From: Oidiodendron maius Zn
Taxonomy: Eukaryota; Ascomycota; Leotiomycetes; Myxotrichaceae
Assembly: GCA_000827325.1 (NCBI GenBank)
Contig: KN832883.1
Coordinates: 84,867-148,866 of the forward strand
Length of the DNA stretch: 64,000 bases
Direction of reading: 5' to 3'
Below, piece by piece: positions 12,517 to 24,600 of this stretch; within the stretch, counting starts at the first letter, position 1, and each line of letters begins with the position of its first letter. The translations under genes were made by a program, and so were the position numbers. The notes beneath the pieces were generated by a model. That model ran no database searches and was not told the origin of the DNA. It saw only the letters and a program-made list of their open reading frames with translations.

Positions 12517-13145
12517 CCCCTAGCGAAGGAACACCGAGATGTTCTCGATGCAGTGAGCGGGACGAGGAATCTTCATCAAAAGCCTATCCCACTAGTACCG
12601 GCGACCACTCCGCCGCCACCGCCGGCTGATCCGCACTGGACGTGTCCCAGTTGTTGCGTAGTACAGTAGGATGGCATGAGGAAGTCGCTCAAGAGATATT
12701 GCGGTTTTGGCTTCCCTCTTGAAAATTTTCTGCATTGAGACACGGTGAAGATGACCACATGTTCGAATGTAATATCGAGTCGGCATGGCGCATTGTTCGC
12801 TTCCATCATTCAGTCCCAAGTTTCCTGCTTAGATATGGAACTTATTAGACCTTAATATTCAATGCTTATTTATCACTTTTCCATTTGAGTGCTTCAAAGT
12901 TTAAATCTCTGGGAGGAGGATGATAAATGAGTCATGTGTTCATCTAGCTGAAGTGACATAAGCCTTTTCCGACACATGGCCCTACTTTCGCTCCCTTAGT
13001 TGGCACTGGAAAATTTGTATCGAGTGTTGTAGAGCTTCCAATCTGATGGCGACTTTACATAACCGTAATGTCGCACAAGTCACCTCTCTGTTGATGGCTG
13101 TGATATTGTTGCACAGCACCATTAGGCCAAGCCCACTTGCATCCT

Positions 13146-14691
13146 CTATCCCTGATTCATGAGACTTTGATGATCCCAAGAGATTGTCCCGGGCTGGTAC
13201 CTCTGGACTACAGCCCAGTTGGGATTGAGGAAAACTTCTCCTCGGCCGACCTCTTTCCACCACGTACATTCCCAGATCATTGGTTGACGAGGCATCCAAA
13301 ATGTTCCCTTTCTAAATCCTAGATTTAGATAACGTCGCAATGCAAAATTCCATAGTTCGAGCATCGGAGGCGGCCCCGGATTCTCTCTGTTCCATTTGTT
13401 ATAAGCCCATCTCTTGTTTAGTCCGTCAAGTATTCCAGTACAAGTCCACCAAACGTCGAATTGGTAGGGTATATCCTTCCCTGCCGAGTCCTCGAAGCAT
13501 GGATGGAATTCTGCGAAGAGATATTCGCTTTTGAGATCCTCAATTGTTGCAGGCATGGTGATTTTTTCGACATTGAACTTGCCGAATCGGACAATCGACA
13601 CAGTCCTGCTGCCTAGGTAGCCAGGTCCATTACCATCGTGGTATCGTAGTTTATTTTCAAACTTGCTGTTGAAGTGATCGTAGGCCACCATGAGAAGCAT
13701 TAGTTCCCGTACAGCACCAACATCGTCACTACTTTCTGCCCAGTCCGGTTTAATGCCGGCAGGATTTTGCGACTGCTTATGTTGTCTATTCCTTCCATCT
13801 TCGACAATCCAAGACGCAAATGGTCCAAAAATTGTTTCATACTCCCGATATTTCCACTGTCCGATGTCGCTCCAATCCGTAACATCGTAATTGTAAACGG
13901 GGGATCGACGAATGTAGGGAAGGTCAACATCTTCGTGACCTACATGCTCAGAAACATCCATTTCTACCATCTCTACCCAGTAATAATCTCCAAACCATGT
14001 ATAGCCGTTGCGTAGGTAAAAACCAGCATTTCCCTCCTCCCTAGCCCGGAAAAGGGGATCCATGTAAGCTCCAGTGAGTACCGCGCCAGCAATAAGCAAG
14101 CGATACATTGCCCTGTAGAAGCTATCACGAAAGGAATCAATTGTTGCGCCCTCAGCTCCTGGTATACCCTCTTTCAAACATTCGGGAAACCTCCGTCGTT
14201 CTGAGGGGTAACTACCATACTTCATTTGTTCGAAGAGGTTGTCCGGGTTTTGCTCGCCCGGGTGCCGGTTCGTGGAATTGAAATACATGTACTCTATGCA
14301 TCGGACCAGATACTGCATATTGAGAACTTCTTTGACTTCGGCAAAATCTGGGAATTTAGAATTCCCGCTCAGTGACATTATGTTAATCCCTGGTGGGCGA
14401 TTCCCAGCTAATTCAGCTTTGAGAACAATGGCTGTTGCTCGCACCTGGGCAATTTTAGCCGTGGAAGTTTGTCTCTGTGCTCGGGGATATAAATACCGCC
14501 ATCAAGGCATCGTCAAATGAACGAATTTGGGATTTGCCCACACTCCAGACGATTGCCCCTGAATTATCCACCCAGACTGTATGGGCATGCCTGCAAACTG
14601 AGGCAAGTGCAACAACTTGGGAGAAATCATCACAGCTTTCGAAAATTCGTTTCAGCAGCTCTGGTGGTACTGAGAGAAGAGAATGCTCCAT
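13146..14691 (-). CDS. F-box protein
   Basis: Predicted substrate-recruiting subunit of an SCF ubiquitin ligase, 497 residues. Exons 14691-14497 and 14444-13146 are joined over a 52-base intron, phase 0, giving DALMA then VRATAIVLKAELAG. The N-terminal F-box is at about residues 1-45: LSVPPELLKRIFESCDDFSQVVALASVC, with the usual LPPELL.RI..... spacing and a downstream WVDNSGAIVW. The remaining 430 residues resemble uncharacterised fungal F-box proteins, rich in aromatic residues (NGYTWFGDYYWVEMVEM) and without LRR or WD repeats. The frame is intact. Such genes are numerous and variable in filamentous fungi, so the substrate cannot be guessed. Neighbours on both sides are unrelated. Confidence 0.8.
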
Positions 14692-15447
14692 TTTGCGAGG
14701 AAGGAGGTCACTTTCTGTAGGTCTGATTCCGCTTGCACTAGAACGGTCTCACAATAGGGAGCGAAGGAATCTTGCGTAGGAACACTCCTAAAGTCAGGAA
14801 TTTGTTTGAGAGTGTAGCAACAGCCAGAATGGAAGATGAGAAAGGATGTGTGTGGACAGGAATCCTTTCGGCCTGCGAGTTTGTCAGTGTCGGAAGTGTC
14901 TGGAAAGTTGAGGAACTGGGAAGGTGCCGGCAATAATCTGGCGGCGGGTTAATAAATCCCACCCAAAGTGGCTAGCCTCTTTCTTGGCGAACAGACGACG
15001 TCTTGTTGACATTGCTGGTAACTGCCGAAGTCGTCCCGAAAAATGGCCACGTGAGAAACACTGAAATCAGGAACCCTTAAACTTTGAACTACATTTAAAT
15101 GGGTTATTCAGTTTTCATTCTTCATTGAGCTTCACCATTTCCGGATAATTCCAGATCTTTTGCGTTTTTGCGCGGGTTAGTTTATCTGGTGCCTCCTCGC
15201 GGGGTTCAAGTTGGCCAACAGCCTGTAGACATCCCTGCGGTTTCCTATGATCTGACAGCGTTCTTCCGGGGTCAAGACCTCTGTCGTCCTTGACTTTAAC
15301 AGGTTAACATGATGCACCAAAGTGTATTTGATAAAAATGAGTTAAGAGGAGGTAATCTACAGTAACCTTAACTCTAAGATTGGGTATGGACGACTTGACA
15401 CGTTTAAAACTCTGATGGTTCCTCAGATTTTATCGCGATTGTAGGAG
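14692..15447. other. intergenic, nothing recognised
   Basis: A 756-base gap holding the promoter of the F-box gene and the 3' end region of the following regulator. No element or conserved frame seen. Confidence 0.5.
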
Positions 15448-17181
15448 CTACGTATTTAGACCGTGGCCCGTTTTATTCCACCTGTACAGGCCCAGAATGT
15501 CTCGCGTCTTGGTGTGGATGTCCTGCATGGTTTGGAACGCCACATCAGGGCTACGGGACTGCCGCTTAGACTCTTTGATCTTATCTATGATTGACGCAAA
15601 ACTATCCCAGTACGGGTTGGACCAGAACGGATTTTGGACCATTCGTTCATTGCACCGAGAGAATATCGTGTCAGCTTCCATGATAATCTCACACCCGCCG
15701 ATAATATTTTCATCGGATTGAGTGCCAAACGTTTTCATCAGCAATAACAACGGAAACGAACATTGCAGGATAAAAGCGCCAAAAAGCAGCGGCATATAAT
15801 CAAACTCGGCGTCAAGTAGTTGGATCTCTTTGATAGTATTTGCGGCGATGGTGGCCATTGCGGCTGAATAAATCAGGTCCTGGGAGAGCCCACTCTCTTC
15901 GACGTCGGTAAGTACATCAAGAGGGTCCCATTTTCCCGCAGACAAAATGTGAAGCGTGCTCACAGTATGTCTTGCGTAGCACTTGTATAGTCGTGCCTCA
16001 TAAGAGTCATACGTGCATTCGCTCAGAGACAAGTCGTAAGAGTCTAAATGGTGCCGGATCATGACCCTTTTGGGCTCAATATCAGCGCTTTGACCGGATT
16101 CCTGGATATTGTATAGTTCGATGATTTCACCCAATGTACTCATCAATGGCAGGAAAAACCCGAAAAAGCTGCAATCAGTGACGCAATACGTTATACCTGA
16201 TATACCAGAGGCTGGGGGTGAAAAGTCATCGGCACCATTCCACAATTTGTCATCACAAGGGTGTAGAAGCTCGTGGCACTCCGCATCTCTGAAAGAGAGC
16301 GACTTTCTCACTGAAAGCGCTTGGTGTCTGTCCACACAATACAATAGCCACCAAGTGCGTCGCCTTTCTTCCTTCTCTTCTGCAGATATAGCCAGCTTTT
16401 GCTCTTCATTCAACCGTAATTGTCTCGCCAGCTGGTACGTTGCGCTCCACCATTCAATCGACTTTTTCTGGTATTTGCTAGAACTCAAAATCGACGCCAA
16501 TTGTATGTGGCTTATCACATCGTCAAGCAACGCTTCATCTTCTAATTTATGGAAGGATACCACTGACGATGCTGCCAATTCAAATAGCCTGTCCGTCACG
16601 TTTCCTCGACCAGCCTCAAGGATCTCACCTCGTGTAGAAACGTGATGCTGAGATGCGAAACAAAGAATTGCATATATCAACGTTGGTTTGGTTTTTCTCA
16701 TTTTTGTTGTTTCGGTCGCCAAGAATGAATATTTTCGCACTAGGAAGCTGTTTCCCCACGCTGACCGACTGAAATATGTATCAAGCATGTCACACGCAGT
16801 TGATGCGGTCACAATACCCTTCAGAGACGCTAGCACCGGCATGAGTATGGGGTATCTGCTATCTGAAATGTCAACCCATGATCCGATTGGAGAGAAGCTC
16901 ATGCGTGGCTGGTTCAATATCGACGGTATGGTGGTCCTTGAGGCGGCGGTGGCACGCTCTGTCGCCTTCAGTCGCCTTCGATAAATATACTTGTTCTTCT
17001 GTTTGACTGAAGCGCCACCGCGTTTATGCCGCGGCCGTATATATGTGCATTCTATGTCGATTTCGTGGCACTCGGTGCAGGGCGCCTGACCGCTGCACTT
17101 CACTCTCCGCGAATGGCACTCATCACACGCCCTTTTAGCTCGTCTCTTTAAACGTTGTTCATTCGGGATTATAGCAAGCAT
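15448..17181 (-). CDS. Zn2Cys6 transcription factor with fungal-specific regulatory domain
   Basis: Nuclear regulator, 577 residues, single exon. The zinc cluster is at the N-terminus: Cys19, 22, 29, 35, 38 and 45 (CX2CX6CX5CX2CX6C), followed by a basic linker rich in Arg and Lys (RPRHKRGG). The central region matches the fungal_trans domain (PF04082), best seen at EEKEERRRTWWLLYCVDRHQALSV and the following LSFRDAECHELLHPCDDKLW. This arrangement is common in regulators of sugar and polysaccharide use. It lies 1.7 kb from the maltose-type permease and near the mannosidase, so control of those genes is possible but is inference only. The first ATG of the frame is used. Confidence 0.88.
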   Translation of the reverse strand: MLAIIPNEQRLKRRAKRACDECHSRRVKCSGQAPCTECHEIDIECTYIRPRHKRGGASVKQKNKYIYRRRLKATERATAASRTTIPSILNQPRMSFSPIGSWVDISDSRYPILMPVLASLKGIVTASTACDMLDTYFSRSAWGNSFLVRKYSFLATETTKMRKTKPTLIYAILCFASQHHVSTRGEILEAGRGNVTDRLFELAASSVVSFHKLEDEALLDDVISHIQLASILSSSKYQKKSIEWWSATYQLARQLRLNEEQKLAISAEEKEERRRTWWLLYCVDRHQALSVRKSLSFRDAECHELLHPCDDKLWNGADDFSPPASGISGITYCVTDCSFFGFFLPLMSTLGEIIELYNIQESGQSADIEPKRVMIRHHLDSYDLSLSECTYDSYEARLYKCYARHTVSTLHILSAGKWDPLDVLTDVEESGLSQDLIYSAAMATIAANTIKEIQLLDAEFDYMPLLFGAFILQCSFPLLLLMKTFGTQSDENIIGGCEIIMEADTIFSRCNERMVQNPFWSNPYWDSFASIIDKIKESKRQSRSPDVAFQTMQDIHTKTRDILGLYRWNKTGHGLNT

Positions 17182-18926
17182 GGTGTAATGCTGAGGGTAG
17201 TATGTAGCCCAGTTAGGCTCGCTGAAATCCAGCTTTTCGCATTGGCTATTTCATAACCATGATTAAGCTTTACATCAGGAGCGACTTGGCAGATGGCAGA
17301 AATCTGTTAATGCGTGCAAACCCCCATTACCAGGACACTCACATAAGGACACAGCAGTGGCTAATGGGAATGTTCAATTCTTGGCTTGTTGCTTTGTGAG
17401 TCCACGCTTCGTTCGGCCTAACTGTTGTGAGGTCATCAGGTATTTCCACTGTAGAAGGATCCGCTACGGGCGAATTTTCGGCCTCGCTTCATTCACACCT
17501 GAGCTGGCCCACTGAGGCAAAATAGCCGTCGGCATTTATCATGTCTTGTCAAAGGTTACAGGATCGAAGGATTCATCAGTATATATATAGAATCAGTTGT
17601 GTTGAGTTGTCTAAGGTTCTAAGCTGCATATAACCACACAATATATGGTGCGCCGCCACTCGCTACATTACGGATATTCAGATCACCCGTTCGGATCCGA
17701 ATGCCCGAATATCCTTCACATGTCTGAAAGGGGGCAACATAGATTTTGTTGCAACAAGTCGCTACGACCCTTTCGCGCGTTCTGGGGATGGGAGTGCATA
17801 AGACCGAGCCAGCTTCAAGTAACAGTACGGAAGAGGCCGCAGCGACTGCTGCGCATTACCATACATAGATATATAGATGTAGCTGGTCGGAAGTTTTGCG
17901 TAATACACGCCGCCTTGAACAAGGTAACTTAGGGCGAAAAGCTAAGGAATATCGTTGGCTAAACGATGTTGAACGCCGTCGATGATCTATGATCAAGACG
18001 GGCTGAGAAGACGGGCTGAGAACCTGGCTTACGGCAATCCGCTGAACCGGCGGCTGTTGGATATGAACGACCTGGCTCACTGACATCGCGATTTTCCCAC
18101 TGAGTAAATCCATAATGTCCAACACCATGAGGCTCTCTTTTGGTCTACGTCAATCTAGCTACCTCGCTTCGATTCAATTGCGCAACAGCCCTTCGTTCTG
18201 GAAGGTCGCAATATTGATTACCTGGACCATGATGAGCTGTGGGGGACGGAAATGCACTGGAGAGATGGAGCTTTAAGAAGGACGTTCGTTAAGGTTAAGT
18301 TGTTTCGCATAACTTCAGGGACCAGTACAGGGCATTCATTTCTTAAACAAGAATTCATAGATAACGCTAGTTCAAGGAACTTCATATTTCTTACCCAGCC
18401 TCGCCTTTTAAGTAAGAATACCTTGCGTGTAGACAAGATGGTCGTGTCGCCGTTGAACGCAACGTCCACTTGTCCCGTAATGAAGCTAGGAAGTAACGTA
18501 AAACCTGTATGGTGCGTGCTATTTTAAAACCCAGATTCCTCGGGCATTTGTACTATCACGGATCACGAGGGTATTTAAATTAGGGAAACGACAGTAAGTA
18601 ACACCGATTAGATCAAATGAAGCCTCTAACACACCTCAAAGGACGATTTCGAGCCCTCCTTGTATTATAGCAAATGTGATTGATTATATGAAGACGTGCA
18701 AAGAGAAGCTGTAATTAGAGGGGCTGCTTTACGAAGAGCGGCAAATGACATTAGGATTGGCCGGTGTGAAGATTCTCAGTTGCTTATAACTGATGAGTAG
18801 CCCGGGGTGTGAGAAAACCTCTGTTGTCGGCTGTGAGAAGACTAGGTAGATAACTGTTGTGATCAAGCTAGTTTACTATACAAGTGTACGCTGACGCTAA
18901 ATTCTAGGTTTCCCACACTTAATAAC
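17182..18926. other. long intergenic region
   Basis: About 1.75 kb without a recognisable gene. Frames at 17645-17932 and 18218-18527 are short, overlap on both strands and match nothing I know. It contains one conspicuous dyad, listed separately, and a short direct repeat gacgggctgagaa twice near 17995-18020. Confidence 0.5.
17672..17714. repeat. nested inverted repeat (dyad)
   Basis: GGATATTC at 17672-17679 pairs with GAATATCC at 17707-17714, and the 12-base perfect palindrome TTCGGATCCGAA lies between them at 17690-17701. It could be a binding site for dimeric regulators or part of a lost inverted-repeat element. Confidence 0.6.
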
Positions 18927-20552
18927 TCAGATCGCCTCTTCTCTCTCAGTCGGCACCGTAGGGTCGGTCGCGTCCCCGAACTTGTACCTGGCAAACTGTC
19001 TGGTTGGAACGTTCCTGGCAAACATGACGTCAATTTCCTCGTACGTGCGGCCCTTGAGCTCAGGAAGTCGCAGGTAGCAGTATAAAAATGCAAAGCAAAG
19101 AACACCTCCATAGAGAAATTCGATCTTGCCGCCAGCGTTAATAGCACCTGGATTAAGGAAGTACGGTCCAATTGCCGAGAGGGCAATACTAGTGAGAGCA
19201 CCCAAAACCGCCGTCAGGGAGACGGTCTTAGATCGTAGACGAGTTGCCGGGGTTTCGCAAATCAGGATATAGCTGTAGGTGTTGAGGGTTGGGTCGGAAA
19301 TAAATTGAAGAAGAATGAGCATGCTGGCTTGAGCCCATCCGATGGTGGGATCCGAGTGGTAGTTGGGCGCCAGACACATGAAAGCCACTGTGAGAAGGAT
19401 GGCAATGGACGCCAAGATTCCAAACAAGAAGATAGTCCTGTGTCCGAAATAACGAATGAGGAACACAGACAAGACGGTTCCGACAAAGCCAACTCCGTTG
19501 ACACCGACGCCCATGTAAAACGAATTTTGCGTCGACAAACCCACTTGCTCGAAGAAGTAAGAGGCATATCCTACAGGATTTCCGGTAAAGTTGTTGATGA
19601 CACAGAGCATGAGGCAGATTTCTGTACGTCTCCTGTTGGGACCCTTAAAACACTCAAAGTACGACGTACCTTTTTCGATCTGTTGTTCGACCAAATCCGT
19701 TTTCAACATCATGGCCAGTGTCTTGTCAATGTTGATCTTAGGGTGCTCAATGCACGTCTTCTTGAGCGCTTTCTTGGCCTCTTCAACCCGATCTTTCCTC
19801 ATAAGCCACCATGCAGACTCCGGAGCAAAGAGTAGTGCCGGCACCAAAAAGCATGGCCATAACCACTGGAGTGCGAATGGGATGCGCCAAGCCCACTGAG
19901 TAACGTTGTTGGCAAAGCCCGACGCAACACCGGTGCATATAAATTGCCCCATGACGTAGCATAGGTTGATATACCCAGTCAAATAGCCTCTGAGAACAAC
20001 TGGAAGCATTTCTGAGCAATAAGTCTGTACTAGTACGGGATATCCGCCCCAAATGACGCCGCAAAGGTATTCAGACGCACATAAAACGGCAAGTGACGTT
20101 GCGAAAAACTGCATAAACACGAGAATAGAAGAGCAGACCAGGAATGCAATCATCGTCCTGATACGCCCATATCTCTCCATGGGGTAAGTAACGAGATATG
20201 CTCCAATGATCTGACCCACACCATTCCCATTTCCGATCGCCGTCTGCCAGCTCGCGGGGATCTGATTGCCGTGGCCCTTTACCGGAAAGCCAAATTGCGT
20301 CTGAAATGCGGGGAGGGCGTAAAAGTTCCCGAAAATTTCGATGTCGAAAGCTCTCATCACGATAGACAATCCAAAGATCAGACACCAAATAATACCCTTC
20401 CAGTGAATGCGAACGGCCTCCATGGTGGTCAGACGATGCTCGATCAGGGTGCCTTCGGCGGCATCTTGGTAGCTGAGATCGGACTTCTCAGTGATGAACT
20501 CTGACCCGCGCACAAATTCATCTTGCTGAATCTCACTAGAATCGATAGCCAT
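18927..20552 (-). CDS. MFS maltose/alpha-glucoside permease
   Basis: Plasma-membrane sugar:proton symporter of the fungal MAL type, 541 residues, single exon, with about twelve predicted membrane segments. Family marks seen: a long acidic cytosolic N-terminus, FGLSIVMRAFDIEIFG at the first segment, the loop motif YGRIRTMIAF after segment 2, PESAWWLMRKDRVEEAKKAL before the central loop, and the PELKGRTYEEIDVMFARNVP motif at the C-terminus that marks sugar porters (PF00083). The start at 20552 opens with MAIDSSEIQQDE, as in related permeases. A tandem repeat carrying spaced CGG triplets sits about 300-390 bases upstream and is a candidate control region. Substrate could be maltose or another alpha-glucoside. 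Confidence 0.9.
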   Translation of the reverse strand: MAIDSSEIQQDEFVRGSEFITEKSDLSYQDAAEGTLIEHRLTTMEAVRIHWKGIIWCLIFGLSIVMRAFDIEIFGNFYALPAFQTQFGFPVKGHGNQIPASWQTAIGNGNGVGQIIGAYLVTYPMERYGRIRTMIAFLVCSSILVFMQFFATSLAVLCASEYLCGVIWGGYPVLVQTYCSEMLPVVLRGYLTGYINLCYVMGQFICTGVASGFANNVTQWAWRIPFALQWLWPCFLVPALLFAPESAWWLMRKDRVEEAKKALKKTCIEHPKINIDKTLAMMLKTDLVEQQIEKGTSYFECFKGPNRRRTEICLMLCVINNFTGNPVGYASYFFEQVGLSTQNSFYMGVGVNGVGFVGTVLSVFLIRYFGHRTIFLFGILASIAILLTVAFMCLAPNYHSDPTIGWAQASMLILLQFISDPTLNTYSYILICETPATRLRSKTVSLTAVLGALTSIALSAIGPYFLNPGAINAGGKIEFLYGGVLCFAFLYCYLRLPELKGRTYEEIDVMFARNVPTRQFARYKFGDATDPTVPTEREEAI

Positions 20553-21624
20553 GGCCGAGAAAGACTGGCTATCGATGCGTTGTGATTGATATGCTGTGCT
20601 CGAGGTGTCGTGGTAATTGATGCGTTGTGAGTAAGGAGATGTGATAGGTGTACAATAAACTGATAATATTCAGGGATAGCTCTGCATTTATAGATTTCTT
20701 GTCCTGCTAGATATCATTTATTGTTCCCTTCTCAACATCCCCCCCTGAGGCTCTGCGCGACGGCTCCGAACAGGGAAAGGTTCTCGCAAGAAGTCTTCCC
20801 CACAAGAAGTCTTACCCCGCATTCAAGCCCCCCGCGTGGCAACACAAACCCGAACCCGACTGATTCACCGCTTGATTAGCCGAGCGAATGTCCGACCGAT
20901 TCACCGTGTGATTAACCGAGCGAATATCCGACCGATTAACCTGGGCATAAAGATTGAAAACTGTTCCCAACTCATCGGGCTAGGGCCGTTCCCCCCCCAT
21001 TTTTGTGCAACGATTCATGTATTTGCAGCACGATTCGTAGTCACTATATACTTCATAATATAGATACAGGTAGCAATGAAAAATTGGACGTGGGCAAGCC
21101 TTGAAGTGGAGGCGAAATAAATATAAAAATAAGGTCATGAAAGACTTGGGACGATCTCGACGTATCTCTAGATTTCTTCTTGATGGTACAGGAATTTGAA
21201 GCTTCTTTGGTGGCGATTGTGACTTGGTGCGTTTGGTTTGGCGGAAATCCACGGATAATTCATCTACGGATATCTCTCAGTCGTCCGAACGCAGGCTGTT
21301 GAAGTCAAGGTCGAGCTTGGTGATTGAAGGGGTGCATTTTCCAACGCACATTCGCTTAGTTTCTTCCTACTAACCCTAGCATTACAACACCACATTGAGT
21401 GAACTATGGCTTCACAAACAATAAACTGACGAAGTCCAGAATTGAGAAATGCAGAACATAGGTTAATATCAGGCGAGAAGGGAATAGTGACCAAGAGCCA
21501 GGCTAAGCCAAAGGTAGATGGAATGCCTTTAATAAGGCTAAATTATATTAGCTAGTTACTCAACTCTGATACGAGTGATCAGACTCTTTTCAGTAGTCTA
21601 TACCAGCATCTACAGAACAAAAAT
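20553..21624. other. intergenic with permease promoter
   Basis: The 1.07 kb upstream of the permease carries the 36-bp tandem repeat described separately and a C-rich tract near 20740. The right half, downstream of the mannosidase, shows nothing recognisable. Confidence 0.5.
20856..20941. repeat. 36-bp tandem repeat, 2.4 copies, upstream of the permease
   Basis: Units at 20856-20891 and 20892-20927 differ at about five positions, and a 14-base third copy follows at 20928-20941. Each unit is itself two half-units built on GATTCACCG and GATTAACCG. Read on the permease strand it presents CGG triplets at regular spacing (CGG-N5-CGG-N1-CGG in the second unit), the half-site bound by many Zn2Cys6 regulators. 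A regulatory role is inferred from position and content. Confidence 0.7.
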
Positions 21625-24600
21625 TCACTGGAGTACAAGTATCAATGTAAGTACCTCGAAAGCTCTCAACGTAATCTCAACTTTGTTGTCGGCCACAGGC
21701 AGGTCCTGTATTTTGTCTTCAAGAATGTTGGCCATGTAGGCCGACTTGAAGGGGAACTTCGTCTTCACCGTAGCCCTTCCAAGGCCTCCAACGGCTTCGT
21801 AGAGCCGAAGCACAACGGTCTTTTTGGCGCCGTTCGGCTTGTACGTCCCGAATTCTTTGTCATCCTCACCTCTCTTGATCGCATCCAAAATGACGCTGTC
21901 ATCTCCATCAACTTCGATTGCACTCAAGGCATGCGTGAAACCGTTAACAAGTCTGAATTCCGAGTTGAACTCCCGCGCAGTTCGAACGAGGGCACCACTA
22001 GGCTGTCCGACATGTGGCATAATGGCAAACCTGAATTTGTGTTGCTTCATATCAGATGTGGGATTGGGCTCCTTCGAAGACCTCAACAAAGACAGCCTCA
22101 TGACGTTGCCATGAATTGCAAAGCCATATTTGCAGTCATTCAGAATAGCCACGCCGTAATCGTGCTCACTGAGGTCCGCCCATTTTTGACAAGAGACTTC
22201 AAACTTGGCCTGATCCCATGACGTGTTGAAGTGAGTCGGCCGTTCAGTGATTCCAAACTGGCTCTCATATGAAGCTCGGCTGCATTGCAGATTGACTGGA
22301 AACTCCACCTTCAAAAACTTGTTTTCAGGTTCATACCAATCGACGATGCAGTCAAACTCGATGTACTTCGATCGTAGATTGACGACGACTTTAATCGTCG
22401 AGAATTCACTGATTCTGCTCTCCAATATGACCTCGTTTCCTGACAAGCTTACTTTGTCTATATTCAGTGCTCTTCTCGACTCTAGAGAGTACATCTCAGT
22501 GTCCCAAGCCTGCCACACGGGGACTTTGTCATCATCCAAAATGACAAACTGACCCATGCCCTGACCATTTGGAACTAGCTCTCTATGAAACTCCTTGTCG
22601 TATAAAGTCTTGATAGAACCGGTCTTCCGCACAGTAACCTTGAACCTGGCATTTTCTAAATAGATTTCTTCCATTTTGGCGTGAGCATCCGTTGACAGCG
22701 AGCTGGCAATGTCAAGTACCCCAAACCCTTTGACTGCTCTACCGTTAGCCTCTTGCACCGGCCAGGGTAGAGTGCTCAATAAACGGCTGTCCTTCGCGTC
22801 GACGTCAGTAAGACGTAGCCCAAGAGCAGTGAGCGAGGCTTTAATGAGCTTATTGGCACTACAGTAGACCTCATCGTACAACTTGTCGGCGTCGTCGTAC
22901 ACCATTTCGATAGACGAGCCAGGAAGTACGTCGTGAAACTGATTTAATAGTACCTTTTCCCACAGATCATTGATATCCTTTCGTGGGTATTTGAAATCTG
23001 AGCAAACACTAGCCATAGTGGCTAGAAACTCAACATCGTGAAGCAAAATTTCCGTCTTTCTATTGTTAAGCTTCGTGGTTGCCTCAGTCGTGAGCGTCCC
23101 CCGATGAAACTCCAAGTATAGTTCACCATTCCAGGTTGCAAGGTCCTTGCCGTAATTTGTCTTTCGAGCAACTTCCTCGTACCAAGAAGTGACTGACTGG
23201 CCACTTGACACCTTGGGGAGACCGCCGATTGTATCACTTGCTCCTCTAAGTCTTCGCAGGCGCTCCATCATTTTGGGTAATGGGCCACCGCCCCCATCGC
23301 CATTCCCAAATAAGAGAAGTGAGTCAGGGGAGGCTTGTAATGATTTGTGGCTTGTGACACACATCGAAAGCTCTTCCACAGTGCACTGAGCGATGTACGT
23401 GTCGGCAGGCGCCAAGTGCATCAATAGCTGAGAGCCGTCCAAAGCGACCCAATTAAAAGTCGTATGAGGGAAGGTGTTGACATTGTTCCATGACAGCTTC
23501 TGAGTAAAGCCATAATCCATGCCCGCCAGCCTGCAGAGCTGTGGTAGCTGGGAACAGTAGCCAAATGTATCGGGTAACCAGAATACCTTACTGAGCTGGC
23601 CAAAGTGCTCTTCGAAAAACCGCTGACCCAGGAGGAATTGCCTCGCAATTGCCTCACCGGAGGGCATATTAGCGTCCATCTCGACCCAGGATCCGCCGAT
23701 AGTTTCAAAGTTGCCTTTCTTGACGGCCGCCTGCACTCTCAAAAACAGACCAGGCTGGTCCTTTTGTAGCCACTGAAATTGTTGCGCTTGAGATGCGACA
23801 AAGTGCAGTTCCGGGTATCTTTCCATAAGATCAAGCTGAGTGGAGAACGACCTTGCGACCTTACGCTTGGTTTCATCATATGGCCATAACCATCCCGTGT
23901 CAATATGGCAATTACCAACGGCGGTAACAAGATGAGGAGTCTTGCTGTCCGCAACGGGACTGCCGACATTCGGGCCCAGAATCTTCTGGGCAATAGCCCG
24001 GCACTCTGCAATGCTCCCCTGATCTCCAAACCTAAACTTATTGACGATCTGGTTAGCCGCGCTCAGACTCAGCTCTGCCTCCCACGACTTTTGTCGCAAT
24101 CCACGAGTGAGCTGCTTGATGATGTCAAAGTCATTCGCCAAAGCTCGAGCTTCTGGGTTGATGGCAACTAAATCAGCGACCTTGAGCTCGAACACACGAT
24201 TCATCTTGGGCACCCAGTCACAATATTTGGAATTGCCACCAGACAGCTCATTGAGAGCAGTCTCAACGTAGAACGATGCCTTTCCTGAACTGACCCACTC
24301 CTTGGGTAAAATGAACTCATGACGCCTGTCATTGTCCCTGCCACCAGTCAAGGCATGGATAGGGTCGCCACTTGTGGTATAGATGAGACCTTCGCAACCG
24401 AGATCAAACTCGAACTGTATGTTCGGATGTCCATACTTCTCAACCCACACTTGGGATACATCAAGATCGAGTTTGAACCAGTGAGTCGTCCATGAAGGCC
24501 CAAACTTATCTCCTTTCTTGACTGGCACGAACTCGTTCTTCACGGCCTCATCAAACAGGGGCCGCATCATTCCAGGTGCCGACCATTTCTGCAGCAGGAC

